Source: Bradyrhizobium hereditatis
Lineage (GTDB): Bacteria > Pseudomonadota > Alphaproteobacteria > Rhizobiales > Xanthobacteraceae
Reading direction: 5' to 3'
Length of the DNA: 64,000 bases
Assembly (NCBI RefSeq): GCF_020329435.1
Contig: NZ_JAGKJK010000001.1
Location: 496,001-560,000, forward strand
Part shown: piece after piece, positions 51,120 through 60,351 of the stretch
Layout: each line of letters begins with the position of its first letter
Position numbering within the stretch: position 1 is the stretch's first letter
Translations under genes and position numbers: made by a program
Notes under the pieces: generated by a model
Seen by the model: the letters and a program-made list of their open reading frames with translations, nothing else
What the model was told of the DNA's origin: nothing
Database searches by the model: none

Positions 51120-53468
51120 ATGACCACCGCAGAGACCTCGGCACCACCATTTGACCCGTCGCTTGCCGAATCCCGAGGAGGAATCCTGCGGAAATGGGTG
51201 GCGCCGTTTGCGGTCGCGATCGCGCTGCTGTCGGCATTTTTGACCTTTATGGTCCTGAGCGGGCTGACGCCGATCGAGCCGACCCGCCAGGTTGTCTATT
51301 CATTCCTGCTGATCAATGCAGCGACCATCCTGCTGCTGGTCGCCATCATCAGCCGCGAAGTCTGGCTGGTCATCCAGGCGAGGCGGCGCGGGCGGGCGGC
51401 GGCACGGCTGCATGTGCAGATCGTCAGTCTGTTCTCGATCATTGCCGTGCTCCCGGCGGTGCTGGTCGCAATCGTCGCCAACGTGACCATCGACCGTGGC
51501 CTGGACCGGCTGTTCTCGGGCCCGGCGCGCGATGTCATGCAGAACTCGCTGATTGTCGCCCGGGCCTACACCTACGAGCATGCGCAGATGATCCGCGGCG
51601 ATATCCTGGGGATGGCCAATGACATTGCGCGTGTCAGGCCGCTGTTCGATCAGGACCGCCGGTCATTTCGCGGAATGCTGACGATGAGCGCCACCTCCCG
51701 GAACCTGCCGGGAGCCATGCTGATCGACAAGGATCGCAACATCCTGGAGACCGCGCAAACCGGCATCAAGCAGGACTTCACGACGCCGCCGCAGGATTTC
51801 CTTAGCAACGTCAATGAAGACGAACCGCAGATCGCGGTCTTTCCTGACGCGAATTACGTGGCAGCAGTGATCCGGCTGCGCGCCTTCGACGATACCTTCC
51901 TGTACGTGGCGCGGCTGCTCGATCCCCGCGTGGTCGCGCAGCTCAAGCAGACCGAGGCGAGCGTTGCCGAATACGCCGCCATCGAATCCCGCCGGCTCGG
52001 CATTCAGGTCGCGTTCGCGCTGATGTTTGCCGTGATCGCGCTGACCATCCTGATGGCGTCGGTGCTGATCGGATTGAATTTCGCCAACTGGCTGGTGGCG
52101 CCGATCCGCAACCTGATGAGCGCGGCCAATATCGTCTCGACCGGCGATCTGCACGTCCAGGTGCCGGTCCATAAATCCGAGGGTGACCTCGCGCAACTCG
52201 GCGAGACCTTCAACAAGATGACGGCCGAATTGCGCACCCAGCGTGATGAACTGGTCAACGCATCGGAGCTGATCGACAGCCGCCGTCGCTTCATCGAGGC
52301 CGTTCTGTCCTCGGCCAGCGCTGGCATCATCGGCGTCGATGCGTCGGGCAGCGTCGGCATTCTGAACCGCTCCGCTGAAAAACTCATCGGTCACGCCGAA
52401 TCGGAGACGCTCGACCATCCGCTGTCGGATGTTTTACCCGAGCTCGACGACATGATGAAGGCCGCACGTGAGGGGACGCAGCGCCTCGTGCAGGGCCAGA
52501 TCACAATCATGCGTGACGGCCATGAGCGCAATCTGTCGGTCCGTGTCAGCGCCGAGCAGACCAGCGGCTCGCGCGACAGCTATATCATTACGCTCGACGA
52601 CATCACGGAGCTGGTCTCCGCGCAGCGCACGTCGGCGTGGGGCGACGTGGCGCGCCGCATCGCCCATGAAATCAAGAACCCGCTGACGCCGATCCAGCTT
52701 TCAGCCGAACGAATCCGCCGCAAATTCGGCAAGGTCATCACCGAAGACAGGAGCATCTTCGAACAATGTACCGAAACCATCGTACGACAGGTCGACGACA
52801 TCAGGCGGATGGTCGATGAATTCTCCCGTTTCGCGCGGATGCCAAAGCCGGTCATGGAAGGCGAGGACGTCGCCGACACTGTGCGGCAGGCGGTATTCCT
52901 CATGAAGGTCGGGCATCCCGATCTCGATATCGAGGCCGATATCAAGCAGGATCCGATGCGCGCGCAGTTCGACCGTCGGCTGATCTCGCAAGCGATCACC
53001 AACATCATCAAGAATGCGACGGAGGCGATCGAGCAGGTGCCGCCGGAGGAGCTCGGCAAGGGACGCATCGACGTCATCGCCGCCCGCGATAAAGACGACA
53101 TCGTGATCGACGTGATCGATAATGGCATCGGTCTGCCCAAAGTAAGTCGCGCTCGGCTGCTGGAACCCTACGTGACGACGCGTCAGAAGGGCACTGGATT
53201 AGGGCTCGCCATCGTTGGCCGCGTGCTGGAAGACCATGGCGGCCGGATCGAACTCAAGGACGCCTCCGATTTCCGCCCCGGTCAACGTGGGGCCTGGATG
53301 CGGCTGCGGTTCGCCGCCTCCGGTCATGCGTCGAAGGTGGAAATCAAGCAGTCATCTGCGGAGAGAGATCAGCAGGGCAATGAAACAAAAGGGTCGGCAG
53401 GCGAAACCAATGGAGCGGCATCCGCGACCAATGACGAAACTAAAACCGAAGCCACGACAGGCAACTGA
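51120..53468 (+). CDS. ntrY: nitrogen regulation sensor histidine kinase NtrY
   Basis: Membrane sensor of the NtrYX pair, linked to nitrogen and redox/oxygen responses. It has 782 residues. N-terminal hydrophobic helices (about 24-45, 56-78 and 98-118) and a further helix near 300-322 flank a periplasmic region. A HAMP follows (NWLVAPIRNLMSAANIVSTG), then a PAS (AVLSSASAGIIGVDASGSVG), HisKA with His516 in [20 protein letters not shown], and HATPase with NIIKNATEAI and KGTGLGLAIVGRV. A hydrophilic E/T/N-rich tail ends it. It normally follows ntrC directly; here 6.5 kb separate them. Confidence 0.96.
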   Translation: MTTAETSAPPFDPSLAESRGGILRKWVAPFAVAIALLSAFLTFMVLSGLTPIEPTRQVVYSFLLINAATILLLVAIISREVWLVIQARRRGRAAARLHVQIVSLFSIIAVLPAVLVAIVANVTIDRGLDRLFSGPARDVMQNSLIVARAYTYEHAQMIRGDILGMANDIARVRPLFDQDRRSFRGMLTMSATSRNLPGAMLIDKDRNILETAQTGIKQDFTTPPQDFLSNVNEDEPQIAVFPDANYVAAVIRLRAFDDTFLYVARLLDPRVVAQLKQTEASVAEYAAIESRRLGIQVAFALMFAVIALTILMASVLIGLNFANWLVAPIRNLMSAANIVSTGDLHVQVPVHKSEGDLAQLGETFNKMTAELRTQRDELVNASELIDSRRRFIEAVLSSASAGIIGVDASGSVGILNRSAEKLIGHAESETLDHPLSDVLPELDDMMKAAREGTQRLVQGQITIMRDGHERNLSVRVSAEQTSGSRDSYIITLDDITELVSAQRTSAWGDVARRIAHEIKNPLTPIQLSAERIRRKFGKVITEDRSIFEQCTETIVRQVDDIRRMVDEFSRFARMPKPVMEGEDVADTVRQAVFLMKVGHPDLDIEADIKQDPMRAQFDRRLISQAITNIIKNATEAIEQVPPEELGKGRIDVIAARDKDDIVIDVIDNGIGLPKVSRARLLEPYVTTRQKGTGLGLAIVGRVLEDHGGRIELKDASDFRPGQRGAWMRLRFAASGHASKVEIKQSSAERDQQGNETKGSAGETNGAASATNDETKTEATTGN

Positions 53469-53485
53469 CAAGACAGGTGTAACCA

Positions 53486-54856
53486 ATGGCCAGTGACATT
53501 CTGATTGTCGATGACGAAGCCGATATTCGTGACCTTGTTGCGGGCATCCTTGAGGATGAAGGCTTCCACACCCGTACGGCGCGCGACAGCGATTCGGCGT
53601 TGGCCGAGATCGCCAGCCGCCGCCCGCATCTGGTGTTTCTCGACATTTGGCTGCAGGGCTCCAAGCTCGACGGGCTGCAATTGCTCGAGCAGGTCAAGAA
53701 GGAGCATGCCGACGTTCCCGTGGTGATGATCTCCGGCCACGGCAACATCGAGACCGCGGTGGCCGCGATCAAGCGCGGCGCCTACGACTTCATTGAAAAG
53801 CCGTTCAAGTCCGACCGGCTGATCCTGGTGGCGACGCGGGCGCTGGAGAATTCTCGCCTCAAGCGCGAAGTGAAGGAGCTCAAGCAACTGGCTCCCACTG
53901 CGAGCATTCTCACCGGCCGCTCCGCCTGCATGAATCAGTTGCGCCAGACCATCGACCGGGCGGCCAAAGCCAACAGCCGTATCCTGATCGTCGGCCCGTC
54001 CGGCTCCGGTAAGGAGCTGGTCGCTCGCACGCTGCACAATGCATCGAGCCGTGCAGAGGGGCCATTCGTCGTCATCAACGCCGCGGCGATCACGCCGGAG
54101 CGGATGGAAGTCGAGCTGTTCGGCATCGAGCAGACCAATGGCGAGCAGCCACGCAAGCCGGGTGCGCTGGAAGAGGCACATGGCGGCACGCTGTTCATCG
54201 ACGAAATCGCTGACATGCCGCGCGAGACCCAGAACAAGATCCTGCGGGTACTGGTCGACCAGACCTTTCAGCGCTCGGGCGGCACCGCCAAGATTCATGT
54301 CGACGTCCGCATCATCTCCTCGACGGCGCGCAACCTTGAGGAAGAGATCGCGGAAGGGCGCTTCCGCGAGGATCTCTACCACCGGCTCTCGGTGGTACCG
54401 ATCCGTGTGCCCCCGCTGTCGGAGCGTCGGGAGGACATCCCCGAACTGATCGACTACTTCATGGACCAGATATCGGCCGCGACCGGCTTGCCGAAGCGGC
54501 AGATCGGCCAGGATGCGATGGCGGTGCTGCAGTCGCATGTCTGGCCCGGCAACGTCCGCCAGCTCCGCAACAACGTCGAGCGCGTCATGATTCTGGCCGG
54601 TGGCGGTCCCGAAGCAATCATTACCGCGGACATGTTGCCGCAGGATGTGGGCTCGATGGTGCCGGCGATGCCGACCAGCAATAATGGCGAGCACATCATG
54701 GGGCTGCCGCTCCGCGAGGCGCGGGAGGTGTTTGAACGCGACTACCTGATCGCGCAGATCAGCCGGTTCTCGGGCAACATTTCGCGTACGGCCGAATTCG
54801 TCGGTATGGAGCGTTCGGCGCTGCACCGCAAGCTGAAGGCGCTTGGGGTTGGTTGA
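53486..54856 (+). CDS. ntrX: nitrogen regulation response regulator NtrX
   Basis: Response regulator partner of NtrY, 456 residues, starting 17 bases after ntrY. The receiver has Asp53 in HLVFLDIWLQG. The AAA+ domain has Walker A GPSGSGKE (170-177) and GGTLFIDEIADMP. The C-terminal Fis-like helix-turn-helix reads SGNISRTAEFVGMERSALHR. The region that holds GAFTGA in sigma-54 activators reads VELFGIEQTNGEQPRKPGAL (from about 209), so the sigma-54 contact loop is absent. It is thus likely a repressor/activator that works without sigma-54, as described for other alphaproteobacterial NtrX. Confidence 0.95.
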   Translation: MASDILIVDDEADIRDLVAGILEDEGFHTRTARDSDSALAEIASRRPHLVFLDIWLQGSKLDGLQLLEQVKKEHADVPVVMISGHGNIETAVAAIKRGAYDFIEKPFKSDRLILVATRALENSRLKREVKELKQLAPTASILTGRSACMNQLRQTIDRAAKANSRILIVGPSGSGKELVARTLHNASSRAEGPFVVINAAAITPERMEVELFGIEQTNGEQPRKPGALEEAHGGTLFIDEIADMPRETQNKILRVLVDQTFQRSGGTAKIHVDVRIISSTARNLEEEIAEGRFREDLYHRLSVVPIRVPPLSERREDIPELIDYFMDQISAATGLPKRQIGQDAMAVLQSHVWPGNVRQLRNNVERVMILAGGGPEAIITADMLPQDVGSMVPAMPTSNNGEHIMGLPLREAREVFERDYLIAQISRFSGNISRTAEFVGMERSALHRKLKALGVG

Positions 54857-55158
54857 AGCCTTGTGAATCGCTTTTTCGTTCTGTGCCGACATCCGCGGCT
54901 AAGATCGCGTTTTTTGCGCCAATCCATGCACTTGCTTTGGAATATTTATCTCTTTCCGCAGTTTTACGGAGAATGGCCACTGGGTTCCGGGCGGGCGGGG
55001 CCCGAACTGGCTTGCCTTCAAACCGCGCGTACCTTCTAATCAAATCGCCGAGCCGACCGGAGGGGGATCTCAGGGGAAGCCGGCGAGTCGGGGCAGGCTC
55101 CGTGAGAGAGCAACAACCGGCTTAACAAAAAGAAACACGAGACGGCGGGATAAAAACA
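54857..55158. other. leader region upstream of hfq
   Basis: About 300 bases without a gene. An AT-rich stretch (GGAATATTTATCTCTTTCCG near 54938-54958) followed by a GC-rich, G/A-rich leader (GGAGGGGGATCTCAGGGGAA near 55060) suggests the hfq promoter and a structured leader. I cannot assign an element with confidence. Confidence 0.4.
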
Positions 55159-55407
55159 ATGGCGGCAGACCGCGCACAAAACCTACAAGACACCTTCCTA
55201 AACCACGTTCGTAAAACAAAAACGCCACTGACGATCTTCCTGGTCAACGGAGTAAAGCTGCAAGGAATTGTTACCTGGTTCGACAACTTCTGCTTGCTGC
55301 TTCGGCGCGACGGTCATTCGCAGCTTGTCTACAAGCACGCGATCTCGACCATCATGCCGGGAGCTCCGATCCAGTTGTTCGAAGGCGGCGAGGATGCCCC
55401 GGCTTGA
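55159..55407 (+). CDS. hfq: RNA chaperone Hfq
   Basis: Hexameric Sm-like protein that pairs small RNAs with mRNAs; in rhizobia it also affects nitrogen fixation regulators. It has 82 residues. Both Sm motifs are present: [20 protein letters not shown] then [20 protein letters not shown] (Sm1), and [14 protein letters not shown] with the YKHA of Sm2. It lies after ntrYX and just before hflX, the conserved alphaproteobacterial order. Confidence 0.98.
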   Translation: MAADRAQNLQDTFLNHVRKTKTPLTIFLVNGVKLQGIVTWFDNFCLLLRRDGHSQLVYKHAISTIMPGAPIQLFEGGEDAPA

Positions 55408-55418
55408 GAGTGAACTGA

Positions 55419-56795
55419 TTGGAACCCCTCGACCGTAAAGGGAGCGCCGATCGTCCGCGATCGGCAGGGGGTAAACAAAGCGGGCGGGTGATTGTCATCG
55501 GCCCTTACATGCGAATGCGCCGCGGCGATGCCGATGCGCAGGCGAATGATTCTGTGCGCGATTTCGAAGCCCGGCTCGAGGAAGCCGCCGGGCTCGCACA
55601 GGCCATCGACCTCACGATTGCCGATACCCTGATCGCGCCGGTCGGCCAGATCCGGCCCGCGACCTATCTCGGCAAGGGCAAGGTCGAGGAAATCACCGGC
55701 TTGATCGCGGGCCACGACATCGAACTGGTGGTGATGGATTGTGCGCTGTCGCCAATCCAGCAGCGCAATCTCGAGAAGGCCTGGAGCACCAAGGTGCTCG
55801 ATCGCACCGGGCTGATCCTGGAGATCTTCGGCCGCCGCGCCAAGACCAGGGAAGGCGCGCTGCAGGTCGAACTGGCGCATCTGAACTACCAGCGTAGCCG
55901 CCTGGTGCGGTCCTGGACCCATCTGGAGCGGCAGCGCGGCGGCTTCGGCTTCATGGGCGGTCCCGGCGAGACCCAGATCGAAGCCGACCGCCGCCTGATC
56001 GGTGACCGCATCACGCGACTGGAGAACGAGCTGAAGAAGGTGCAGGCGACGCGGCGGCTGCATCGCGCCGGCCGGCAACGCGTGCCGTACCGCGTGGTTG
56101 CGCTGGTTGGCTATACCAATGCCGGCAAGTCGACGCTGTTCAACCGGCTGACGCGCGCCGATGTGCAGGCGGCCGACATGTTGTTTGCGACGCTCGACCC
56201 GACCTTGCGCGCCCTGAGCCTGCCGCATGGCGGCAAGGCGATGCTGTCAGACACTGTCGGTTTCATTTCCAACCTGCCGACACAGCTTGTCGCCGCGTTC
56301 CGCGCTACGCTCGAAGAGGTGCTGGAGGCCGATATCATTCTCCACGTCCGCGACATCTCGCATGAGGATGCGGAGGCGCAGGAGCGGGATGTCGATGCCG
56401 TGCTGCGCCAGCTTGGAATCGATCCGAATTCCGGCGGACGTATCCTCGAAGTCTGGAACAAGATCGACCGTTTCGATTCCGAAGAGCGCGAGAACCTGCG
56501 CAACATCGCGGCTCGCCGCCCGCCGGAGCGGCCATGTTTCCTGGTCTCCGCCGCGTCAGGCGAGGGGATCGATGCCTTGCTCAGCGCGATCGAGGATCGG
56601 CTGGCGGCCACGCGTACCACGCTCGATCTGTCGATCGACGCATCCGACGGCGCGGGGATCAGCTGGCTGCATCGCAATGCTGAGGTGCTCAACAAGGAGC
56701 TTCGCGACGGACGCTTCGACATGACCGTGCGCGTCGACGAGACCAAGCGCGATATCGTGGTGTCTCGGTTCGACGCCGTACCGCACGTGGCGTGA
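55419..56795 (+). CDS. hflX: GTPase HflX
   Basis: Ribosome-associated GTPase that rescues or splits stalled ribosomes. This 458-residue protein begins at a TTG eleven bases after hfq. The N-terminal HflX domain shows QIRPATYLGKGKVEEITGLI, DCALSPIQQRNLEKAWSTKV and RGGFGFMGGPGETQIEADRR. The G domain has VALVGYTNAGKSTLFNRLTR (G1), DTVGFISNLP (G3) and VWNKID (G4). The alternative first ATG (inside GPYMRMRR) would cut into the conserved start. It is convergent with mazG, seven bases apart. Confidence 0.95.
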   Translation: MEPLDRKGSADRPRSAGGKQSGRVIVIGPYMRMRRGDADAQANDSVRDFEARLEEAAGLAQAIDLTIADTLIAPVGQIRPATYLGKGKVEEITGLIAGHDIELVVMDCALSPIQQRNLEKAWSTKVLDRTGLILEIFGRRAKTREGALQVELAHLNYQRSRLVRSWTHLERQRGGFGFMGGPGETQIEADRRLIGDRITRLENELKKVQATRRLHRAGRQRVPYRVVALVGYTNAGKSTLFNRLTRADVQAADMLFATLDPTLRALSLPHGGKAMLSDTVGFISNLPTQLVAAFRATLEEVLEADIILHVRDISHEDAEAQERDVDAVLRQLGIDPNSGGRILEVWNKIDRFDSEERENLRNIAARRPPERPCFLVSAASGEGIDALLSAIEDRLAATRTTLDLSIDASDGAGISWLHRNAEVLNKELRDGRFDMTVRVDETKRDIVVSRFDAVPHVA

Positions 56796-56802
56796 ATCGG
56801 AT

Positions 56803-57618
56803 TCAGCACGCGCCCTTCGCTTCATTCCACAACGCATCCATCTCTTCCAGCGTCGCGTCGTCGAGTGAGCGTCCTTTTGCCGAAAGCGCGCGCTCAATAT
56901 AGGCAAAACGGCGCTCGAACTTGGCGTTGGTGCCGCGCAAGGCGGCTTCGGGATCGGCGCCGACGTGGCGGGCGAGATTGACGAGCGCGAACAGGAGATC
57001 GCCGGTTTCTTCCGCCAGTTCCTGCTTGTCGTTGCGATCGAGCGCAGCCTCGATCTCGTCGGCTTCCTCGCGGATCTTGTTCAGCACTGCGCGGGGATCG
57101 TTCCAGTCGAAGCCGACAGTTGACGCCTTGCGCTGCAGCTCCATGGCACGTGTCAGCGCCGGCAATCCGGCCTTGACGCTCGACAAAAGGGATTTGCGCG
57201 AGCTTTCCTCGGGCGGCCGCCGCGCAGCTCGCTCGGCCTTTTCCTCGGCCTTGATGCGTTCCCAGGCGCTCTTGACGCCAGCGGGCGCGATATTGCCGTC
57301 CTTGTCAGCAAACACATGCGGATGACGGCGTATCAGCTTCGTCGTGATTGCCTCGACCACGTCACCGAAGGCGAACGCATTCTGCTCCTCCGCCATGCGG
57401 GCATGATAGACGACCTGAAGCAGGAGGTCGCCGAGTTCCTCGCGCAGATCATCGAGGTCGCCGCGCGTGATAGCGTCGGCGACCTCGTAGGCTTCCTCGA
57501 TGGTGTAGGGCGCGATCGTCGCGAAGTCCTGCTCGAGGTCCCAGGAACAACCGGTCACCGGCGTGCGCAGCGCTGCCATGATTTCGAGCAGCCGTGAGAT
57601 GTCGCGGGAAGGGATCAT
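56803..57618 (-). CDS. mazG: nucleoside triphosphate pyrophosphohydrolase MazG
   Basis: House-cleaning NTP pyrophosphatase. The ATG at 57618 gives 271 residues, beginning MIPSRDISRLLEIMAALRTP then VTGCSWDLEQDFATIAPYTI. Both MazG repeats are visible. The first has EEAYEVADAI...LREELGDLLLQVVYHARMAE. The second has EEADEIEAALD...ELAEETGDLLFALVNLAR, giving the ExxE-x(n)-ExxD metal sites. A 25-codon extension upstream is unlike the family. It is convergent with hflX, the usual rhizobial neighbour. Confidence 0.95.
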   Translation of the reverse strand: MIPSRDISRLLEIMAALRTPVTGCSWDLEQDFATIAPYTIEEAYEVADAITRGDLDDLREELGDLLLQVVYHARMAEEQNAFAFGDVVEAITTKLIRRHPHVFADKDGNIAPAGVKSAWERIKAEEKAERAARRPPEESSRKSLLSSVKAGLPALTRAMELQRKASTVGFDWNDPRAVLNKIREEADEIEAALDRNDKQELAEETGDLLFALVNLARHVGADPEAALRGTNAKFERRFAYIERALSAKGRSLDDATLEEMDALWNEAKGAC

Positions 57619-57749
57619 GGCATTTCCGTCGTCGAAAGAAGGCTGCCGCTTTATGCCGCAAGCGGCGCGCCGATCCCAGCGGAACACGCCCAAATCGAGG
57701 GAATTTCCACCGATTGGCCTAAGGGCCGAGGAATGCTAATTGGCCTCTT

Positions 57750-58478
57750 ATGAGCGACCAATCTTCGTCCGAAACCGCGCTGGTGCTGTTTTCCGGCGGG
57801 CAGGATTCCACCACCTGCCTGGCCTGGGCGTTGCAGCGTTTTGCCCGCGTCGAAATGCTCGGCTTCAGCTACGGCCAGCGCCATGCGATCGAGCTCGAAT
57901 GCCGCGACCGGTTGCTTTCCGGCATCAAATCCTTGCGGCCGGATTGGGCGGCAAAGCTCGGCGAGAACCACACGCTGGAAATCCCGACACTGGCCGAAAT
58001 TTCCGATACCGCGCTCACGCGTGATGTCGAGATCAAGATGGGCGAGGGCGGCCTGCCGAACACGTTCGTGCCCGGCCGCAACCTAGTATTCCTCACCTTC
58101 GCGGCGGCGCTGGCGTACCGGCGCGGCATCCGCCACATCGTCGGCGGCATGTGTGAGACGGACTACTCCGGCTATCCGGACTGCCGCGACGAAACCATCA
58201 AGGCGCTGCAGTCCGCGCTCAATCTCGGCATGGCGAAGAATTTCGAGCTGCATACGCCGCTGATGTGGCTCGACAAGGCATCCACCTGGAAGCTCGCGCA
58301 CGAGCTCGGCGGGGCAGGGCTGGTCGATCTGATCCGCGAGCACTCCCACACCTGTTATCTCGGTGAGCGTGGCGCGCAGCACGATTGGGGCTATGGCTGC
58401 GGCGAATGCCCGGCCTGCGCGTTGCGGGCCAAAGGCTGGCGGGAATATGCGGGGAATTCGTCATTGCGAGGAGCGTAA
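57750..58478 (+). CDS. queC: 7-cyano-7-deazaguanine synthase QueC
   Basis: Makes preQ0 from 7-carboxy-7-deazaguanine on the route to queuosine in tRNA. This 242-residue protein has the PP-loop [20 protein letters not shown] at the start and the zinc site in [18 protein letters not shown] at the end. The last residues (NSSLRGA) are encoded by the left arm of palindromic repeat copy D, so the original stop was probably replaced when that element inserted. Confidence 0.95.
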   Translation: MSDQSSSETALVLFSGGQDSTTCLAWALQRFARVEMLGFSYGQRHAIELECRDRLLSGIKSLRPDWAAKLGENHTLEIPTLAEISDTALTRDVEIKMGEGGLPNTFVPGRNLVFLTFAAALAYRRGIRHIVGGMCETDYSGYPDCRDETIKALQSALNLGMAKNFELHTPLMWLDKASTWKLAHELGGAGLVDLIREHSHTCYLGERGAQHDWGYGCGECPACALRAKGWREYAGNSSLRGA

Positions 58479-58544
58479 GCGACGAAGCAATCCATTCTTG
58501 CGCCTGTGGCTGCATGGATTGCTTCGCTCACGCTCGCAATGACG
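58459..58544. repeat. palindromic intergenic repeat, family 1, copy D (overlaps queC end)
   Basis: CGTCATTGCGAGGAGC with GCGACGAAGCAATCCATT at the left and ATGGATTGCTTCGCTCACGC then TCGCAATGACG at the right, 86 bases. Its first 20 bases are inside the queC frame and supply its stop codon. It fills the space between queC and the convergent nitrile hydratase operon. Confidence 0.9.
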
Positions 58545-58550
58545 GTCGGA

Positions 58551-58934
58551 CTACCCGAAGTCTTCCGGCGTGAGCTCGATCGGGGCGCCGTGTGGCGTGC
58601 GGTCGGCGGCGTGATCCCAGGCGTCGCGGTAGCGGTGCAGGGCATCCGATGTCGTGACGCCCTTGGCGGCGACCAGCGTTTCCAGCGTTGCGAGCCAGTG
58701 CTGATAGTAGGTTTCGCCCGTGTCAGGATCGCCGGCAGCCTGTGCGCGCTTGATCTGCGCGCCGAGGGTCTCCGCCCATTCCTTCCAGGTGAACACGCCG
58801 GCCTCATGCAGTGCGAGTGCCATGGCGAAGGCGCGCGCCTCCCACGGCTCGCGAAAGACCGGGCCCTCCTCGTCGCGGGGCACGCCAGGGACGGCGACGG
58901 CCGCTCGCATCGCCTTTTGCGGGGTGAGAGCCAT
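58551..58934 (-). CDS. nitrile hydratase accessory (activator/metallochaperone) protein
   Basis: This 127-residue protein is homologous to the cobalt-insertion or self-subunit-swapping activators of nitrile hydratases. It shows VFREPWEARAFAMALALHEA, GVFTWKEWAETLGAQIKRAQ and TYYQHWLATLETLVAAKGVT, all resembling the beta subunit N-terminus, as expected for the group. The ATG at 58934 overlaps the beta-subunit stop by one base; a GTG one codon earlier is possible. It is the third gene of the nitrile hydratase operon. Confidence 0.9.
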   Translation of the reverse strand: MALTPQKAMRAAVAVPGVPRDEEGPVFREPWEARAFAMALALHEAGVFTWKEWAETLGAQIKRAQAAGDPDTGETYYQHWLATLETLVAAKGVTTSDALHRYRDAWDHAADRTPHGAPIELTPEDFG

Positions 58935-59593
58935 CACACGCGCTCCAGATAGGATTCCCAGGCGTCGACTGAGACGCTAAGCGTCGGGTCGGTATCCTTG
59001 CCCCACAATTCCGGCCCGTCGAAACGCACGGTGTAGAGCCATTGCGGGTCTTCGCCCTTGCCGAGCGAGTTGGTGTCGGGGAAGACGTGGCAGCCGTGGT
59101 TGAGCTCGATGGTGCCGAGATGGCCGCGGACATATTGCGGCAACCGGGTGTGCGTCACCGGGTGGATGACCTTCGTCCGCACGGTCTCGCCGATCGCAAA
59201 CAGCGCAGGCGCCTTCGGCGCGCGTTCGGTCGGGCCGCCACGCCGGATCGCCGGAGTGACCTCGTCGGGAGCGACCGGCTTGATGCCTGGCTTGGGTGGG
59301 GAGAGCACTTTGCCGGCCTCGATCTCCTCGCGCGTCACCAGCCCGCGCTCGATCATCAGTGTTTCCAGCCCGGCCAGCCAAAGCTCGAAATAGCTCTTGC
59401 TGAGGTAATCCTCAGGTGGCCGGTTCTCGCGTGCGAACCGCGACATGTCGATGTTCCAACCACCCGGGCGCGCCATCGCGACCGTCAGCGCAAAGGCACG
59501 GCGCTCCCATTCGTCATGAAACACGGGCTCGTTCGGCTCGGGTACAACCGGGCCAAAACCCTTGACGCCGCCCATGTCATGCGCGCCGTCCAT
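58934..59593 (-). CDS. nthB: nitrile hydratase beta subunit
   Basis: Structural partner of the metal-bearing alpha subunit in conversion of nitriles to amides. Its 219 residues begin [20 protein letters not shown], the typical beta start. They continue with PVFHDEWERRAFALTVAMAR, YLSKSYFELWLAGLETLMIE, and a C-terminal SH3-like barrel: VRTKVIHPVTHTRLPQYVRG then HLGTIELNHGCHVFPDTNS. The ATG overlaps the alpha stop by one base and the stop overlaps the accessory ATG, so three proteins are made in a fixed order. Confidence 0.96.
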   Translation of the reverse strand: MDGAHDMGGVKGFGPVVPEPNEPVFHDEWERRAFALTVAMARPGGWNIDMSRFARENRPPEDYLSKSYFELWLAGLETLMIERGLVTREEIEAGKVLSPPKPGIKPVAPDEVTPAIRRGGPTERAPKAPALFAIGETVRTKVIHPVTHTRLPQYVRGHLGTIELNHGCHVFPDTNSLGKGEDPQWLYTVRFDGPELWGKDTDPTLSVSVDAWESYLERV

Positions 59594-60216
59594 CAGGCGA
59601 TCTCGCTCGGCTGTTTCGGCAGGCCCGTACCGATCATGCTGTCACGGGTGACGAGTTCGGCGAGCTGTTGCTCGCTCCAACCCTCAGTGCCCTCAGGCCG
59701 CATCGGCAGCACGAGATAGCGGATTTCGGCCGTGGAGTCCCAGACCCGGATCTTTGTGGTCTCCGGCAACGTCACGCCGAAATCCCTGAGCACGCCGCGC
59801 GGATCGGAGACGGCGCGCGACCGATAGGGCGCGGACTTGTACCAGACCGGCGGCAATCCGAGCACGGGGTGCGGATAGCAAGAGCACAGCGTGCACACGA
59901 CCATATTGTGCTGCTCGGGCGTATTCTCAACGACCACCATGTGCTCGCCCTGTCGGCCGGAATAGTCGAGCTCGGCAATCGCAGCCGTTGCGTCCTTCAT
60001 CAGCCGCGCATGATAGGCTGGGTCGCTCCAGGCCTTGGCCACTACGCGAACGCCGTTGCGCGGGCCGATCTTCTTCTCATAGAGATCGATCAGCACGTCG
60101 AGCGCGGCCGGATCGACATAACCTTTCTCGGTCAGGATCGACTCCAGCGCGCGCACGCGCAGCTCGGTCTCCGAAAGCTCGGAATGGTCGTGGCGATCGT
60201 GATCATGGTCGCTCAT
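59593..60216 (-). CDS. nthA: nitrile hydratase alpha subunit (cobalt type)
   Basis: Catalytic subunit. Its 207 residues have the metal-binding claw V-C-T-L-C-S-C at Cys108, Cys111 and Cys113. A Thr after the first Cys is the mark of cobalt-type enzymes (iron types have Ser). Further family features are [40 protein letters not shown] and [20 protein letters not shown]. The start is His-rich ([11 protein letters not shown]), perhaps helping metal capture. No amidase or nitrile regulator gene is within the visible flank. Confidence 0.96.
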   Translation of the reverse strand: MSDHDHDRHDHSELSETELRVRALESILTEKGYVDPAALDVLIDLYEKKIGPRNGVRVVAKAWSDPAYHARLMKDATAAIAELDYSGRQGEHMVVVENTPEQHNMVVCTLCSCYPHPVLGLPPVWYKSAPYRSRAVSDPRGVLRDFGVTLPETTKIRVWDSTAEIRYLVLPMRPEGTEGWSEQQLAELVTRDSMIGTGLPKQPSEIA

Positions 60217-60351
60217 GGCGTGAGGATAGGCGCAAAATCCGGGCTATGTCGAGGCAGGGACGTTGCTATCCGGTCACCGGCAAGGCGGCGCTGCACCCAA
60301 CCGGCCCTTTGTGCGTTAGGATTTCGGGAATAACGGGCAGGGAGGCAATGC

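Noticed and set aside
53369..54892. 507-codon open frame antisense to ntrX
   Set aside because: Shadow frame; ntrX has all expected domains on the plus strand.
51120..55407. NtrYX-hfq region as a novel system
   Set aside because: It is the ordinary alphaproteobacterial order; only the separation from ntrBC and the NtrX loop are notable.
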